From: Yinghuangia elevatio
GTDB lineage: Bacteria > Actinomycetota > Actinomycetes > Streptomycetales > Streptomycetaceae
Length of the DNA: 64,000 nucleotides
Reading direction: 5' to 3'
Assembly: GCF_040649515.1 (NCBI RefSeq)
Contig: NZ_JBEZFP010000027.1
Location: 1 to 64,000, forward strand
In this document: positions 15,828-28,643 of the stretch, in pieces
Numbering within the stretch: position 1 is the stretch's first letter
Layout of the letters: each line of letters opens with the position of its first letter
Position numbers and translations under genes: made by a program
Notes under the pieces: model-generated
Database searches by the model: none
Told to the model about the DNA's origin: nothing
What the model saw: the letters and a program-made list of their open reading frames with translations, nothing else

Positions 15828-17168
15828 TCACTTGCCGGGATCGGGCCCCGAGTGGTCGGCCTGGGCCATTCCGGCCGCGTCCGTCCCGGCTTCCTCGCGC
15901 TCGCGCATCCCGGAGCCGGCCCGGCTGCCGGCTTTGACCGTGGAAACGTCGGACCTGGCCGCGTCGGCCCGGTCCGAGTCGGTCGGCCGCGGATCGGCCG
16001 CGTCCGCCCCGGGCTTGCCCAGGTCGACCTTCGGTTTCTTCGCGAGTTCGACGAACCGTTTCGGCCCCGTCTGCGCCGGGATGGTGGCGTTCTGGCCGTG
16101 GCCCCAGGCGTCGTCCCCGTACGCCGGACCGGTCGCCGCCGGGGCGGTCGCCACGCGCGGCAGCGCGTACGGGTGCTTGCGGCGCACGTAGTCGAGCAGC
16201 TTCTCGCGCACCTCGCAGCGCAGCGTCCACACGTCGTCGGCGTCGCGCGCGGTCACCACCGCACGCAGCACGACCGTGGTGGGCGTCGTGTCGGTGACGT
16301 AGAGGCTCCAGCCCTGGCCGTCCCACAGGCCGGAGTCCTTCAGCATGCGGTGCAGCTCGTCGCGCAGCTCGGAGACCGGCGCCGAGTGGTCGAGGTGCAG
16401 GAAGACCGTGCCGGTCATCCGCGTGTCGGTGCGCGACCAGTTCTCGAACGGGCGGCTGGTGAAGTACGACACGGGCATCACGATGCGGCGCTGGTCCCAC
16501 GTGTTGACCACGAGGTACGTCAGCGTGATCTCCTCGACGGTGCCCATCTCGTTGTTGACCACGACCGAGTCGCCGATCCGGACCATGTCGCTGAAGGCGA
16601 TCTGGAGCCCGGCGAAGAGGTTGGCCAGCGTGCTCTGCGCGGCGAGGCCGGCGACGACGCCGATGAGGCCGGCGGAGGCCAGCAGGCTGGTGCCTACCGT
16701 ACGCATGCCGTCGAACGTCATGATCATCGACGCGATGGCGATCACCCCGACGATGGCCGAGCCGACGCGGCGGATCAGGTCGATCTGGGTGCGGACGCGG
16801 CGTACCTTGCCGGCGTCGGTGGCGACCGCGGCGTACTTCTCGAACGAGGTGTTGACCAGCACGTTCGCGGCGTGGATCGTGAGCCAGGCGCAGGCGCCGA
16901 TGACGCACAGGACCAGGACGTGCCGGACGGTGCCGCTCGTGCCGTCGGGAAGGTCGGCGGCCGGCTCGGCGAGCAGCGCGAGGACCGTCGCGAGCGTCAC
17001 GACGCACGATGCCCGGGATCTGCGCAGCATCGGCCACAGCGGCCCGGAGCTGGGCCTTCTGGTCTGCACCTCGCGGGCCACCCTGGCCAGTAGCCACGAG
17101 ACGACCCCGGTGAGGACGAGGACCGCGACCAGAACGATCAGTGGGCGCAGAATCTCCCAGACGTCCAC
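15828..17168 (-). CDS. Mechanosensitive channel, MscS family
   Basis: Membrane protein of 446 aa. About four or five hydrophobic segments occupy residues 5-190. The MscS pore helix and following beta domain are seen in SLLASAGLIGVVAGLAAQST, NLFAGLQIAFSDMVRIGD and GTVEEITLTYLVVNTWDQRRIVMP. The C-terminal 100 residues are charged and low in complexity (Asp/Ala/Lys/Pro-rich). The family opens under membrane tension to release osmolytes. Start is GTG. A candidate promoter lies at 17249-17278. Confidence 0.88.
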   Translation of the reverse strand: MDVWEILRPLIVLVAVLVLTGVVSWLLARVAREVQTRRPSSGPLWPMLRRSRASCVVTLATVLALLAEPAADLPDGTSGTVRHVLVLCVIGACAWLTIHAANVLVNTSFEKYAAVATDAGKVRRVRTQIDLIRRVGSAIVGVIAIASMIMTFDGMRTVGTSLLASAGLIGVVAGLAAQSTLANLFAGLQIAFSDMVRIGDSVVVNNEMGTVEEITLTYLVVNTWDQRRIVMPVSYFTSRPFENWSRTDTRMTGTVFLHLDHSAPVSELRDELHRMLKDSGLWDGQGWSLYVTDTTPTTVVLRAVVTARDADDVWTLRCEVREKLLDYVRRKHPYALPRVATAPAATGPAYGDDAWGHGQNATIPAQTGPKRFVELAKKPKVDLGKPGADAADPRPTDSDRADAARSDVSTVKAGSRAGSGMREREEAGTDAAGMAQADHSGPDPGK

Positions 17169-17248
17169 GGTTGCTGTTCTCCCTGAGACTCGGTAGCGGT
17201 GAACGGTTCGGCCGATCGCGTCGGCGAACGCGGCATCACGAACTTGTC

Positions 17249-17278
17249 ACGCTAGCCACCCGTTCGAGTGACGTCCAA
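17249..17278 (-). promoter_or_regulatory. Candidate promoter of the MscS-type gene
   Basis: On the minus strand TTGGAC (17273-17278) and TAGCGT (17249-17254) are separated by 18 bases, close to the streptomycete housekeeping pattern. The predicted start of transcription would give a leader of about 75 bases. Assigned by eye only. Confidence 0.35.
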
Positions 17279-17573
17279 CTCCCGCTGCCCGGGTCCATCC
17301 GGCGCGACACCCAATTCGGTCGGACATGGTCACAACTGCTCGGCGACCTCGAATCGTTCCAATCGGAATCGGGTGGTTGTGCTCGCCAAGTGTTCACGAG
17401 ACGGGCAATCGTCGGTCGGCCGACGGCCGAAGCGACGGACGATCGGCCGCCGCCGGGAGCCGACTCGGCGGTCGAGGCGGCTGTGAGGGTGGCGGAAAGG
17501 CAGCAGTCAGTCCGCCCCCCGGCCGGACCGCCGACGGCCCGGCGCGGTCAGTCCGGCGCAGCCGGCCCGGCGG
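17279..17573. other. Intergenic region between the MscS-type and CxxC-protein genes
   Basis: No supported gene lies here. The segment near 17503-17576 has three copies of a CAGTCAGTCCG/CGGTCAGTCCG motif separated by GC-rich dyads, the last covering the stop codon of the downstream-strand gene. One or more of the dyads could terminate the dnaE operon, but none is clean enough to call. Confidence 0.35.
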
Positions 17574-17983
17574 TCAGTCCGCCTCGACGAGCGTCGCCGG
17601 ATCGGCCGGGCGGGCCGCCACCGCGGTCACCCAGTCGCCCGCGAGTTCCGCGAAGAGCGCCGCGTTGCCGCCGTCGACGCGGTCGTCCACCCGGAACAGC
17701 GCGAGCAGGTCGGCGGCGTCCGGATCGGCGTGGTCGCACGCGGGGCACAGGACCAGTACGCGTACGCACGGCAGCGGCTCGCCGAACCCGTTGTCCCACA
17801 CGTGCGGGACCCGGGCCTCCAGGATTCCGGGCCCCTCGCAGCGCAGGCACAGCGGCGCGTCGGCCTGTACGGCGATGTCGACGCCGTGCATGCGGTGCGC
17901 CTCGTTGTCGAGGTAGGGGTCGTTCGTGCCGCCGTAGCCGTGCAGCGGTACTTCGTCCGTCTCGCCTGGTTCGTCGGGCGGGG

Positions 17984-17987
<4 letters not shown>
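17574..17987 (-). CDS. Small protein with two CxxC pairs (DUF6300-like)
   Basis: Soluble acidic protein of 137 aa. Two CxxC pairs (C47/C50 in LCLRCEG and C81/C84 in LCPACDH) suggest a zinc ribbon. Between them is a segment with HVWDNGFGEPLP. I recall similar streptomycete proteins carrying the label DUF6300, but that name is tentative. The ATG overlaps the dnaE stop in an ATGA arrangement, so translation is coupled to the replicative polymerase gene. A link to replication is only suggested by that coupling. Confidence 0.75.
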
Positions 17988-21544
<3,557 letters not shown>

Positions 21545-22111
21545 GAGCCCTCCGTCACTGTTTTCGATGTACTTACGAGGTACGGCGAACACCCCGTCCG
21601 AGGGGACGCCCGGGCCGAGGAAGCCTTCACTCTAGCCCGGTCGCGAGGGCGTTCGTCGAAGGAGCGGCGAGTGGCGTGAAATCACACAAAGCAACAGTCC
21701 GGTTGATCGCGAAGGGGCCTTACACCCCCGCAAGTTGCACATATCGATACTGCCAAATGCCTCTTGCGTGAACTCTTGTGCACGTAGAGTCGTTGTCTCC
21801 TATGTAGCCGCACGGCCGGGTGCGGCCACGGAGACCCGGGCCCGAGAGGTCCGGGGGGAACGGGGACGCCGAAATGACCAACGGCCGACAGCACACCCAC
21901 CCCTCCGATCAGCAGCCCGCACCGCAGCCCGACCTGCGTACCGAGCGGCCGGACCCGCGGCCGGGCAAGAACGGCTGACAGAGGCGCGGACGGGCCTTCG
22001 GGTCCGTATCACGGGCGCGCGGCCGTGGCACGATGGGCGGTAAGAGTCCGCGGGGGACACCGGACACCCGCCCGTCGGCACGACCGCGCGACCCGATGGA
22101 GGAACACGCCC
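21545..22111. other. Intergenic region between dnaE and a membrane-protein gene
   Basis: A divergent 567-base gap. The segment 21700-21800 is less GC-rich than its surroundings and contains CTTGCGTGAACTC and TAGAGT elements that could belong to a promoter for the + strand, though the spacing (15 bases) is not ideal. A short ORF at 21874-21978 is listed separately. No RNA gene was recognised. Confidence 0.4.
21874..21978 (+). CDS. Possible 34-aa small ORF
   Basis: ATG at 21874 opens a 34-codon frame beginning MTNGRQHTHPSDQQPAPQPD and ending RPGKNG. It is preceded by a G-rich stretch (CCGGGGGGAACGGGG). The peptide is polar and Pro/Gln-rich and has no recognisable motif. The evidence is limited to start, ribosome site and length; it could be chance. 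Confidence 0.3.
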   Translation: MTNGRQHTHPSDQQPAPQPDLRTERPDPRPGKNG

Positions 22112-22780
22112 ATGGCCGGTTGGTCGAGACTCGGCAAGGCCGGGATCGCGGCGGCCAAGAGCGGCCGCAAACTGCAGCAGGCCGCGCGGGACGCGGAGCG
22201 GCGCGACGCCGCCGGCGGGTACCAGGCATACGACAAGGACCGCGCGGCCGACGGGACGCCGGATGTCGACACCAAGCTGACCACCGCTCAGGCCGTGCTC
22301 CTGATCCGCTACATCGCGGGCCGGCTCGTCCTCGGCCGGCTGGAGATGCTCTTCCTCCTCAAGTACGTCCTGCTCGCCCTCGGCATCCTGCTGCTCTTCG
22401 GCGGTGTCACGATCCCGCTCGGAATCGTGCTCCTCGTCCTTTTCGCGCTGGCCGTCCTCGCGCAGTGGCTCATCTCCCGCACGGTCGGGAAGCTGGCCGG
22501 CTTCAAGCGCCTGGCCGGGGCCGAGGACGCGCTCATGGACGCCACCACCGTCTGGTGGCCCAACCTCAAGCGCGAGCTGCTCCGGGTCGGCCTCCCCACG
22601 AGACCCTGGGCCCTCCTCAAGCTCGGCGCCGCCTTCACGGCCCGCCGCCTGCCCGCCGACCAGGAGCGGGCCATCCGCGGCATCCAGTGGCGCGGCGCCG
22701 TGCTCCCGCGCGACCAGTGGACCCGCGCACGGCAGGCCCTGGCCAGGGGCGCGGCACGGGGAGCCCCTTCCGCCACGTAG
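22112..22780 (+). CDS. Conserved membrane protein of unknown function
   Basis: Protein of 222 aa. A basic N-terminal segment (MAGWSRLGKAGIAAAKSGRK) is followed by an amphipathic region. One long hydrophobic block, about residues 75-125, holds two membrane helices (YVLLALGILLLFGGVTIPLG, then IVLLVLFALAVLAQWLI). The rest is charged and probably cytoplasmic. GGAGG is 9 bases before the ATG. I do not recognise the family; the ABC exporter genes downstream begin after 105 bases. Confidence 0.75.
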   Translation: MAGWSRLGKAGIAAAKSGRKLQQAARDAERRDAAGGYQAYDKDRAADGTPDVDTKLTTAQAVLLIRYIAGRLVLGRLEMLFLLKYVLLALGILLLFGGVTIPLGIVLLVLFALAVLAQWLISRTVGKLAGFKRLAGAEDALMDATTVWWPNLKRELLRVGLPTRPWALLKLGAAFTARRLPADQERAIRGIQWRGAVLPRDQWTRARQALARGAARGAPSAT

Positions 22781-22885
22781 AGTTTTGGGGCACGGATTCC
22801 GTCCCTGCCACACCGACAGCATCCGCAAGCGACAGACGACACCCCGGCGCGCCCGCGGCGGCGGCACGGGCAGGAGAGGCACGAC

Positions 22886-23950
22886 GTGGCCATTCTCGGC
22901 GCAGCGTTCACAGGGGAGCACCAGGGGGAGGGACGGGAGGGGCACTCCCCGACCTCCGACCCCGCCCCCGCGCGCCGCTCCGACGCGGCCTGCTACCGGG
23001 TCGCCGGGCTGTCCAAGAAGTACCGCACCGGCCGCCGGGTCGCCGCCACCACCGTGCACGCCAACGCCGACATCGACCTGGACATCCGGCGCGGCGAGAT
23101 CTTCGGACTGCTCGGCCCCAACGGCGCCGGCAAGTCCACCCTGGTCCGCCAGCTCACCGGGCTGCTGCGGCCCGACGCCGGATCGATCGACCTGCTCGGC
23201 CACGACGTGGTGCGCAGGCCGGAGGCGGCCGCGCGGCTGGTGGCGTACCTCGGCCAGGAGTGCGGCGCGCTCGACGAGTTGACGGTGTCCCTCGCGATCG
23301 AGACCACCGCGCGGCTGCGTGCGCTGAGCGCCGAGGCGGCCCGCCGCGCGCGTGCCGAGGTCATGGAGGAGCTGGGGCTGCGCGACCTCGCGGAGCGTCC
23401 GATCAAGAAGCTGTCCGGCGGACAGCGCCGCCTCGCGTGTGTCGCCACCGCGCTGGTCGGCGACCGGCCGGTCCTCGTGCTGGACGAGCCGACCGTCGGC
23501 ATGGACCCGGTCGCGCGCCGCGCGGTGTGGGCCGCGATCGACCGGCGCCGGGCGGAGAGCGGCACCACGGTCGTCCTGGTCACCCACAACGTCATCGAGG
23601 CCGAGACGGTCCTCGACCGCGTCGCGGTGCTCGACGAGGGACGCGTCATCGCGTGCGACACCCCGGGCGGACTCAAGGCGACGGTCGGCGACGAGGTCCG
23701 GCTCGAACTCGTCTGGCGCGGCGACCCGCCGCTCGACGACCCCACGGTGGCGCTGCTCGCACGCGACGCGGTACGGATCGGCCGGCGCTGGACGACCCGG
23801 ATGGACCCGGCCACCGCGCGCGAGCTGCTGGCGGCCGTCACGGCGGGGCCGGCGTTCGGCGTGCTGGACGACTTCACGCTGTCGACGCCGAGCCTGGAAG
23901 ACGCGTACCTCGCCCTGGGCGGGCGCCACGAGGGGCTGGTCAAGGGATGA
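22886..23950 (+). CDS. ABC transporter ATP-binding protein (ABC-2 type exporter)
   Basis: ATPase subunit of 354 aa. After a non-conserved 30-residue leader the ABC domain runs from about 35 to 260: Walker A GPNGAGKST, signature KKLSGGQRR, Walker B VLVLDEPTVGMDP and the switch His in VTHNV. The C-terminal 100 residues resemble the regulatory extension of drug-export ATPases of the DrrA/CcmA class. GTG at 22886 follows AGGAGAGG. The gene overlaps its permease by 4 bases (ATGA). The substrate is unknown; no biosynthetic cluster is nearby. Confidence 0.88.
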   Translation: MAILGAAFTGEHQGEGREGHSPTSDPAPARRSDAACYRVAGLSKKYRTGRRVAATTVHANADIDLDIRRGEIFGLLGPNGAGKSTLVRQLTGLLRPDAGSIDLLGHDVVRRPEAAARLVAYLGQECGALDELTVSLAIETTARLRALSAEAARRARAEVMEELGLRDLAERPIKKLSGGQRRLACVATALVGDRPVLVLDEPTVGMDPVARRAVWAAIDRRRAESGTTVVLVTHNVIEAETVLDRVAVLDEGRVIACDTPGGLKATVGDEVRLELVWRGDPPLDDPTVALLARDAVRIGRRWTTRMDPATARELLAAVTAGPAFGVLDDFTLSTPSLEDAYLALGGRHEGLVKG

Positions 23951-24765
23951 CGACGGTCGGCACACCGAGGTCCGCGTCGAGGGAGGCACCCGAGCGCGGC
24001 GTGCCGCAGGCGGACCTCGCCCCCACGACGCCGCTGTGGGCCGGCCTCGTCGCCGTGTACCGCGCGCAACTGTCGCGTACGCGCGTCTCCCGCGTACCGC
24101 TGCTCTTCGTCGCGGTCTTCCAGTCCGTCGGCATCATGATCCTCATGCGCGGCGTCGTCGACACCGGCTCCGACAGCGCGCGCGAGGCGGTCGTGGCGGG
24201 ATCCAGCGTGCTGGTCGTCGCGTTCGTGGCGCTCAACCTGCTGGCCCAGCACTTCGGCGCGCTGCGCGCCGCGAACGCGCTCGACTACTACATGACGCTG
24301 CCGGTACGCCCGGCCGCGGTGGTGCTGGGCATGGCGGCGGCGTACGCGTCGTTCACTCTCCCCGGCACCATCGCGACGGCCGTCACCGGCGCGCTGATGT
24401 TCCAGCTGCCGCTGGCGAACCTGTGGGCCCTGCTCCTGGTCGTGCCGCTGTCCGGGGCCGCGCTCGCGGGTGTCGGCGCGGTCTTCGGGCTGCTCGCGCC
24501 ACGGCAGGAACTGGCCACCCTGCTCGGTCAGTTGGGGATGTCGGCGGCGCTGCTGCTGGGCGTCATCCCGGCCGACCGCATGCCGCGCGTGATCGAGCTG
24601 GGCCGCGACCTGCTGCCGTCGTCGTACGGCGTGGACGCGTTCATCGCCACGTACGGCACCCCGGACTGGACGGCCTTCGCCACGAACCTCGCGGTGTGCG
24701 CGGGGGTCGGCGTGGCGATGCTCACTCTCGCGACGTGGGCGTTCCGGCGCACATCGAGGGGATGA
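23947..24765 (+). CDS. ABC-2 type transporter permease
   Basis: Membrane subunit of 272 aa with about six hydrophobic segments from residue 45 to the end. The arrangement, including the conserved LLPSSYGVDAFI near the last external loop, matches ABC-2 permeases that pair with DrrA-type ATPases. Start ATG lies inside the stop of the ATPase gene. Together they form a one-ATPase, one-permease exporter that probably works as a dimer of each. Confidence 0.85.
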   Translation: MTTVGTPRSASREAPERGVPQADLAPTTPLWAGLVAVYRAQLSRTRVSRVPLLFVAVFQSVGIMILMRGVVDTGSDSAREAVVAGSSVLVVAFVALNLLAQHFGALRAANALDYYMTLPVRPAAVVLGMAAAYASFTLPGTIATAVTGALMFQLPLANLWALLLVVPLSGAALAGVGAVFGLLAPRQELATLLGQLGMSAALLLGVIPADRMPRVIELGRDLLPSSYGVDAFIATYGTPDWTAFATNLAVCAGVGVAMLTLATWAFRRTSRG

Positions 24766-24850
24766 GCAGTGCGTACGGCACCCGGCTGAACCGGCCGGAC
24801 ACCGCGCCCGCCGACCGGCACTCCGACCACGAGCATGGGATTCTGACCGC

Positions 24851-25609
24851 ATGACGTCGCCCTGGCAGTTCGACCAGAACTCTGCCGCCGCCCCGTCCGC
24901 CGCCCTGCCCGCCCACCCGCAGGGCCCCGGACAGTCCGCGAACGACTCGAACGACTCGAAGGAGTCGGGATGGGACGCCGCGCGCGGCGACGTCATCGCG
25001 GGCGGCATCGTCTTCGGGACCTGCCTTCTGCTCGGCGTGGCCGCCGGAGCGCTCTGGTACGCCATCGCCCCGGACATCCCCAAGATCATCGTGGACCACC
25101 TCGAGTACCTGCGGCCCAGCGCGCCCCCGGAGGCCGAGATCGCGCGCGACGGCTGGTTCGCGCTGATCGGGTCGGTCGTCGGCCTGGTGCTGGCGATCCT
25201 GGCGTTCTGGAAGGGCCGCAAGTACGGCATCGGCGTCGCGATCGGCCTGGGGGCGGGCGGGATGCTGGGTTCGTACATCGCCTACAAGGTCGGCGGCGCA
25301 CTCGGCCCGGACACCTTCGGGGAGCAGCTGCTCGCGCGCGACGGCCGCATCGAGTTCGAGGAACCGCTGCGCATCCAGGCCAAGGGTGTCCTCTATTTGT
25401 GGCCGATGGCGTCGGTGATTCTCTTCCTGTGCCTCACCGCCGGCTTCGGCCCGCGCGACCGCACCCCGAAGGGGTTCCCGTGGCCCCCGCAACAGCAGGG
25501 TCAGATGCAGCCGCACGCGCAGTCGCAGATGCCGTACGCCGCGCCGCCCACCCCCGGTACCGCACCGGGCTCGGCCGCCGGCCCCGACCTCACCAAGCGC
25601 TCCGACTGA
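24851..25609 (+). CDS. Conserved membrane protein, possibly DUF2567-like
   Basis: Protein of 252 aa. A disordered N-terminus (Ala/Pro/Asn/Ser-rich) precedes four hydrophobic segments: about residues 49-70, 101-117, 124-145 and 187-205. A Gln/Pro/Met/Ala-rich tail ends the protein. The shape resembles the actinobacterial DUF2567-type proteins, but I cannot confirm this by eye. It follows the exporter permease by 85 bases and ends before a 9-bp tandem repeat. Confidence 0.7.
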   Translation: MTSPWQFDQNSAAAPSAALPAHPQGPGQSANDSNDSKESGWDAARGDVIAGGIVFGTCLLLGVAAGALWYAIAPDIPKIIVDHLEYLRPSAPPEAEIARDGWFALIGSVVGLVLAILAFWKGRKYGIGVAIGLGAGGMLGSYIAYKVGGALGPDTFGEQLLARDGRIEFEEPLRIQAKGVLYLWPMASVILFLCLTAGFGPRDRTPKGFPWPPQQQGQMQPHAQSQMPYAAPPTPGTAPGSAAGPDLTKRSD

Positions 25610-25614
25610 CGCTG

Positions 25615-25687
25615 CGTCAGGGGCGTCAGGGGCGTCAGGGGCGTCAGGGGCGTTGGGGGCGTCAAGGGCGGTCGGGGGCGTCGGAGG
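25615..25687. repeat. 9-bp tandem repeat between convergent genes
   Basis: CGTCAGGGG is repeated four times without error from 25615 to 25650, then decays through CGTTGGGGG, CGTCAAGGG and similar units to about 25687. It fills the whole gap between the + strand membrane-protein stop (25609) and the - strand YbaK-type stop (25697). Confidence 0.9.
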
Positions 25688-25696
25688 CGGCAGGGC

Positions 25697-26212
25697 CTAC
25701 GACGTCCGGCCGATGTCGGCGGTCTTCGCGGCGGTCATGCGCAGGAGGTCGGCCGGCGCGATCTCGATTTCCAGGCCGCGCTTGCCGGCGGACACGAACA
25801 CGGTCCCGTGGCTGAGCGCGCTCGCGTCCACGACCGTGGCCAGGCGCTTTTTCTGGCCGAGCGGGGAGATCCCGCCGAGGACGTACCCCGTCGTGCGCTC
25901 GGCCGCGGCCGGGTCGGCCATCGCGGCGCGCTTGCCGCCGACCGCCGCCGCCAGCGCCTTCAGGTCGAGTTTGCCCGCGACCGGGACGACGCCGACGGTC
26001 AGCGCACCGTCGACGTCCGCGACCAGGGTCTTGAACACCCGGTCGGCGGTCACGCCGAGGGCGGCGGCGGCCTCCTCGCCGTAGGAGGCGGCGTCGGGGT
26101 CGTGCGCGTACGCGTGCAGGGTGAAGGCGACGCCCTCGCGCGTCAGTGCGACGGTCGCGGGCGTGCCGCCCTGCGACGCTTTGCCCTTCGTACCGGACTT
26201 GGCCTTCGCCAC
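25697..26212 (-). CDS. ybaK: Cys-tRNA(Pro)/aminoacyl-tRNA deacylase, YbaK family
   Basis: Trans-editing enzyme of 171 aa that hydrolyses misacylated tRNA-Pro. Family features are ALGVTADRVFKTLVADVDG, LDLKALAAAVGGKRAAMADP, and the YVLGGISPLGQKKRL segment typical of YbaK, followed by ALSHGTVFVSAGKRGLEIEI. An N-terminal Lys/Gly-rich stretch is extra. Start is GTG. It lies 49 bases from the Lon-N-type gene on the same strand. Confidence 0.9.
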   Translation of the reverse strand: MAKAKSGTKGKASQGGTPATVALTREGVAFTLHAYAHDPDAASYGEEAAAALGVTADRVFKTLVADVDGALTVGVVPVAGKLDLKALAAAVGGKRAAMADPAAAERTTGYVLGGISPLGQKKRLATVVDASALSHGTVFVSAGKRGLEIEIAPADLLRMTAAKTADIGRTS

Positions 26213-26261
26213 GGTGCGTTCCCCTAGCTGTGTTCGTACGTTGTTGCTGCCACGTCGCGCG

Positions 26262-26939
26262 TCAGTTCGGCTCGGCGCCCTGGCGGAGCAATTCGACGGC
26301 CGGGAGCGCGCGGATGTGTTCGAGCAGCGCGCTCTCGCGGCGCAGGAGGGACAGCTCCGCGCGCAGGCGTACCGTGCCGTCGTCGGCGACCAGCAGGCCC
26401 TGCTTGTCCTTCAGATCCAGCACCATGGCCGCCGCGACCAGGTACGACAGCACCACCGCGTCGTCCGGCAGCTCCGGGAGCTCGACCGGCCCGCGCCCCT
26501 GCGCGCCCACCAGCTTGTGCTGGTAGTCGGCGAACGCCCGGGAGACCGCAAGGGCCAGTACCTCCGCGTCGTCGCCCCGCGGCTCGGCCATCGCCTCGAC
26601 CTCGCCGACCAGATACGGCCCGGAGTCGTCCACGGCCAGCAGCCGAAACCGCTTCGCCCCGGTCGCCACGACGTCGAACCGCCCGTCCGCGTGCGGGCGG
26701 ATCGACGCGACCTCGGCAATGCAGCCCACCGGGAACAACGCGTCGACCGCGTCCACCGGCAGGTCGCCCACCTCGCGCCCGGAGCGCAGGGCGATCACCC
26801 CGAACCGCCGCTCGCCCTCGGGACGGGCCAGCAGGTCCCGCACCAGGCGCCGATAGCGCTCCTCGAAGATGTTCAGGGGCAGCACAAGACCCGGATAGAG
26901 CACCGAGTTGAGCGGGAAGAGCGGGAGCCGGTCGGTCAC
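26262..26939 (-). CDS. Lon N-terminal (LON substrate-binding) domain protein
   Basis: Stand-alone LON substrate-binding domain, 225 aa. It begins with the signature RLPLFPLNSVLYPGLVLPLN followed by IFEERYRRL, then contains GVIALRSGREVGD and FPVGCIAEVASIRPHADGRF. No AAA+ or protease domain is present. GTG at 26939 puts the start directly before the conserved motif; TTG at 26948 or a start at 26999 is possible. Function is unknown beyond protein binding inferred for the domain. Confidence 0.88.
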   Translation of the reverse strand: MTDRLPLFPLNSVLYPGLVLPLNIFEERYRRLVRDLLARPEGERRFGVIALRSGREVGDLPVDAVDALFPVGCIAEVASIRPHADGRFDVVATGAKRFRLLAVDDSGPYLVGEVEAMAEPRGDDAEVLALAVSRAFADYQHKLVGAQGRGPVELPELPDDAVVLSYLVAAAMVLDLKDKQGLLVADDGTVRLRAELSLLRRESALLEHIRALPAVELLRQGAEPN

Positions 26940-27113
26940 GGAAACCAAGACTATGGGCTCACCCCCAAACCCCCGACCGGGTTTCCCCGATCGACCCACA
27001 CCACACTCCGCCCCGGCCGCGCCGGAGAGGACGGGGCCACGGCAGGGCCGCGCGTACGGTGAGGGTCGGGAGGTCGGCCGCCGGTTTCGGTGCGGTTCGG
27101 CTCCGCCCCGATA

Positions 27114-28643
27114 TCAGGGGCGGTTGAGGACTCGGGTGGCGCCTGCGGCGGCGGCGCCGGCCAGGGCCCAGCCGAGGAGGACGAGGGTGTAGGCGAGCCA
27201 TTGGGCCCAGCCGCCGGGGTTCCAGGCTGCTTCCTGGCCGACGGTGACGACGGGGATCAAGAGGTCGACGGTGTAGAAGAAGGCGTTCCAGTGGGGGGCT
27301 TCGTCGGCTTTGACGGGGGTGGGGCGGTCGATGGCGAAGGCGATGGTGCCGAGGGCGATCAGGGCGGCGAGCCAGGCGAGGGCGCGGGCGGGGCGGTAGC
27401 CGTAGCCGATGGCGGCGTCCTGGAGGTAGCCCCAGATGCGGCCGGGCAGGCGGAGGGTTTCGCGGTTGCGGCGTTGTTTGGCGAGGAGGACGTAGCGGGC
27501 CTCCTCGTCCTGGCCGGAGGCGCGGTAGGCGGCGGCGAGTTGCTCGTACGGCTGCGGCTCGTATTCGGGCGTGGCGTTCGCGAGCCAGCGGAGGCGCTGG
27601 CGGAGTGTCATGGGTGAAGTCGAGCGCAGGACGGTGTACGTCATGCCGCCGATCGAGACCCGGCCCGCTCCCGGCCACGTGTCCGGGGTGTCCGTCAGCG
27701 CGCCGAGTTGGGCGCCGCTGAGCCGGATGTCGCCTTGCGGGTCGGGGACGAGTACGAGCGACAGGGTGCGCGCGGTCACGCGCCAGAGGAAGAGCTCTTC
27801 CGCCGGGTCGCGGAGGATCTCGGCCTGGTCGATCACCAGCGCGTCGCCGAAGCGGGCGTCGTTGATGCGGATCGAGCCGGTGGCGGTGAAGTTGTCGCTG
27901 AAGTGGAGGGTCTGCTCGACGTACATCCCCGCGCCGTCGAAGGCGAGATGGCGGTGACCGCGCGCGTTCACGCCCGGCTCGGCGTCGATGTGCGCGCGAT
28001 AGAAAGTCGCCCGGCCGCCGATGCGTGCGCTGCGCAGGCTGACCGTGCCGAAGGCGTGGAACGGCCCGTGGGCGCTGAGGTCGCCGCTCACGTTGACGCC
28101 GTCCGCGCCGAGTGAGCGCCCGTCGCGCATCGCGGTCAGACGGGAGCCGTGCAGTACGAGGTCGGTGGCGATCTGCGCGTCGGTGAGGATGACGCCTTCG
28201 CGGATTCGGCAGGTGCTCAGGCACAGGTCGCCGTCGACGCGTACCCGGCGGGCGCGTACCGCGTCGATCGTGCAGCCGATGAAGCGGATCGTGCCGGTGT
28301 TGGCGTCGTTCAGGATCACGCGGTCGTCGAAGCGGCACCCGCGCAGGTCGACGTACGCGTCGACGCGCGCGCCCCGCAGGTTGAGCGGGCCGGTGATACG
28401 CGCGCCGATCACTTCGAGGGCGGGCGTGCGCCCCGGGACCGGCTCCGCCTCGCCGAGCAGCAGGCGGGCCAACACCTCGGCGCGTACGGTGCGTTCGGCG
28501 CCCCAATCGTCGCCCATGTCGGCGTCGGGCAGCGGCCAGTCGGAGGAGGTGGGCCCGGCCACCGCCCCGAACACGCACTCCTCGCCGCTGCGGTACGCCT
28601 CCCAGACCTGCCGTTCGGCGGCGCTGAGATCATTCGGGGTCAC
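27114..28643 (-). CDS. Membrane protein with beta-helix-like repeats (streptomycete 'membrane-associated oxidoreductase' family)
   Basis: Protein of 509 aa. Residues 1-75 are a helical head (LSAAERQVWEAYRSGEE, ERTVRAEVLARLLLG). Residues about 80-310 consist of irregular 20-23-residue rungs such as GPLNLRGARVDAYVDLRGC and VRVDGDLCLSTCRIREGVIL, suggesting a right-handed beta-helix related to pentapeptide repeats. The last 120 residues hold about three hydrophobic segments around FFYTVDLLIPVVTVGQE. Similar streptomycete proteins are often named oxidoreductases, but I see no cofactor-binding motif. GTG at 28643 overlaps the DUF397 stop (GTGA), so translation is coupled. Confidence 0.75.
   Translation of the reverse strand: MTPNDLSAAERQVWEAYRSGEECVFGAVAGPTSSDWPLPDADMGDDWGAERTVRAEVLARLLLGEAEPVPGRTPALEVIGARITGPLNLRGARVDAYVDLRGCRFDDRVILNDANTGTIRFIGCTIDAVRARRVRVDGDLCLSTCRIREGVILTDAQIATDLVLHGSRLTAMRDGRSLGADGVNVSGDLSAHGPFHAFGTVSLRSARIGGRATFYRAHIDAEPGVNARGHRHLAFDGAGMYVEQTLHFSDNFTATGSIRINDARFGDALVIDQAEILRDPAEELFLWRVTARTLSLVLVPDPQGDIRLSGAQLGALTDTPDTWPGAGRVSIGGMTYTVLRSTSPMTLRQRLRWLANATPEYEPQPYEQLAAAYRASGQDEEARYVLLAKQRRNRETLRLPGRIWGYLQDAAIGYGYRPARALAWLAALIALGTIAFAIDRPTPVKADEAPHWNAFFYTVDLLIPVVTVGQEAAWNPGGWAQWLAYTLVLLGWALAGAAAAGATRVLNRP

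Noticed and set aside
22033..24765. A 910-codon + frame spanning the membrane protein and ABC ATPase genes
   Set aside because: Only the last 272 codons (from 23947) form the permease; the earlier part is Arg/Pro-rich out-of-frame sequence over two other genes.
27114..28643. Oxidoreductase function for the membrane beta-helix protein
   Set aside because: No Rossmann, flavin, haem or Fe-S motif is visible; the customary family name is not supported by the sequence.
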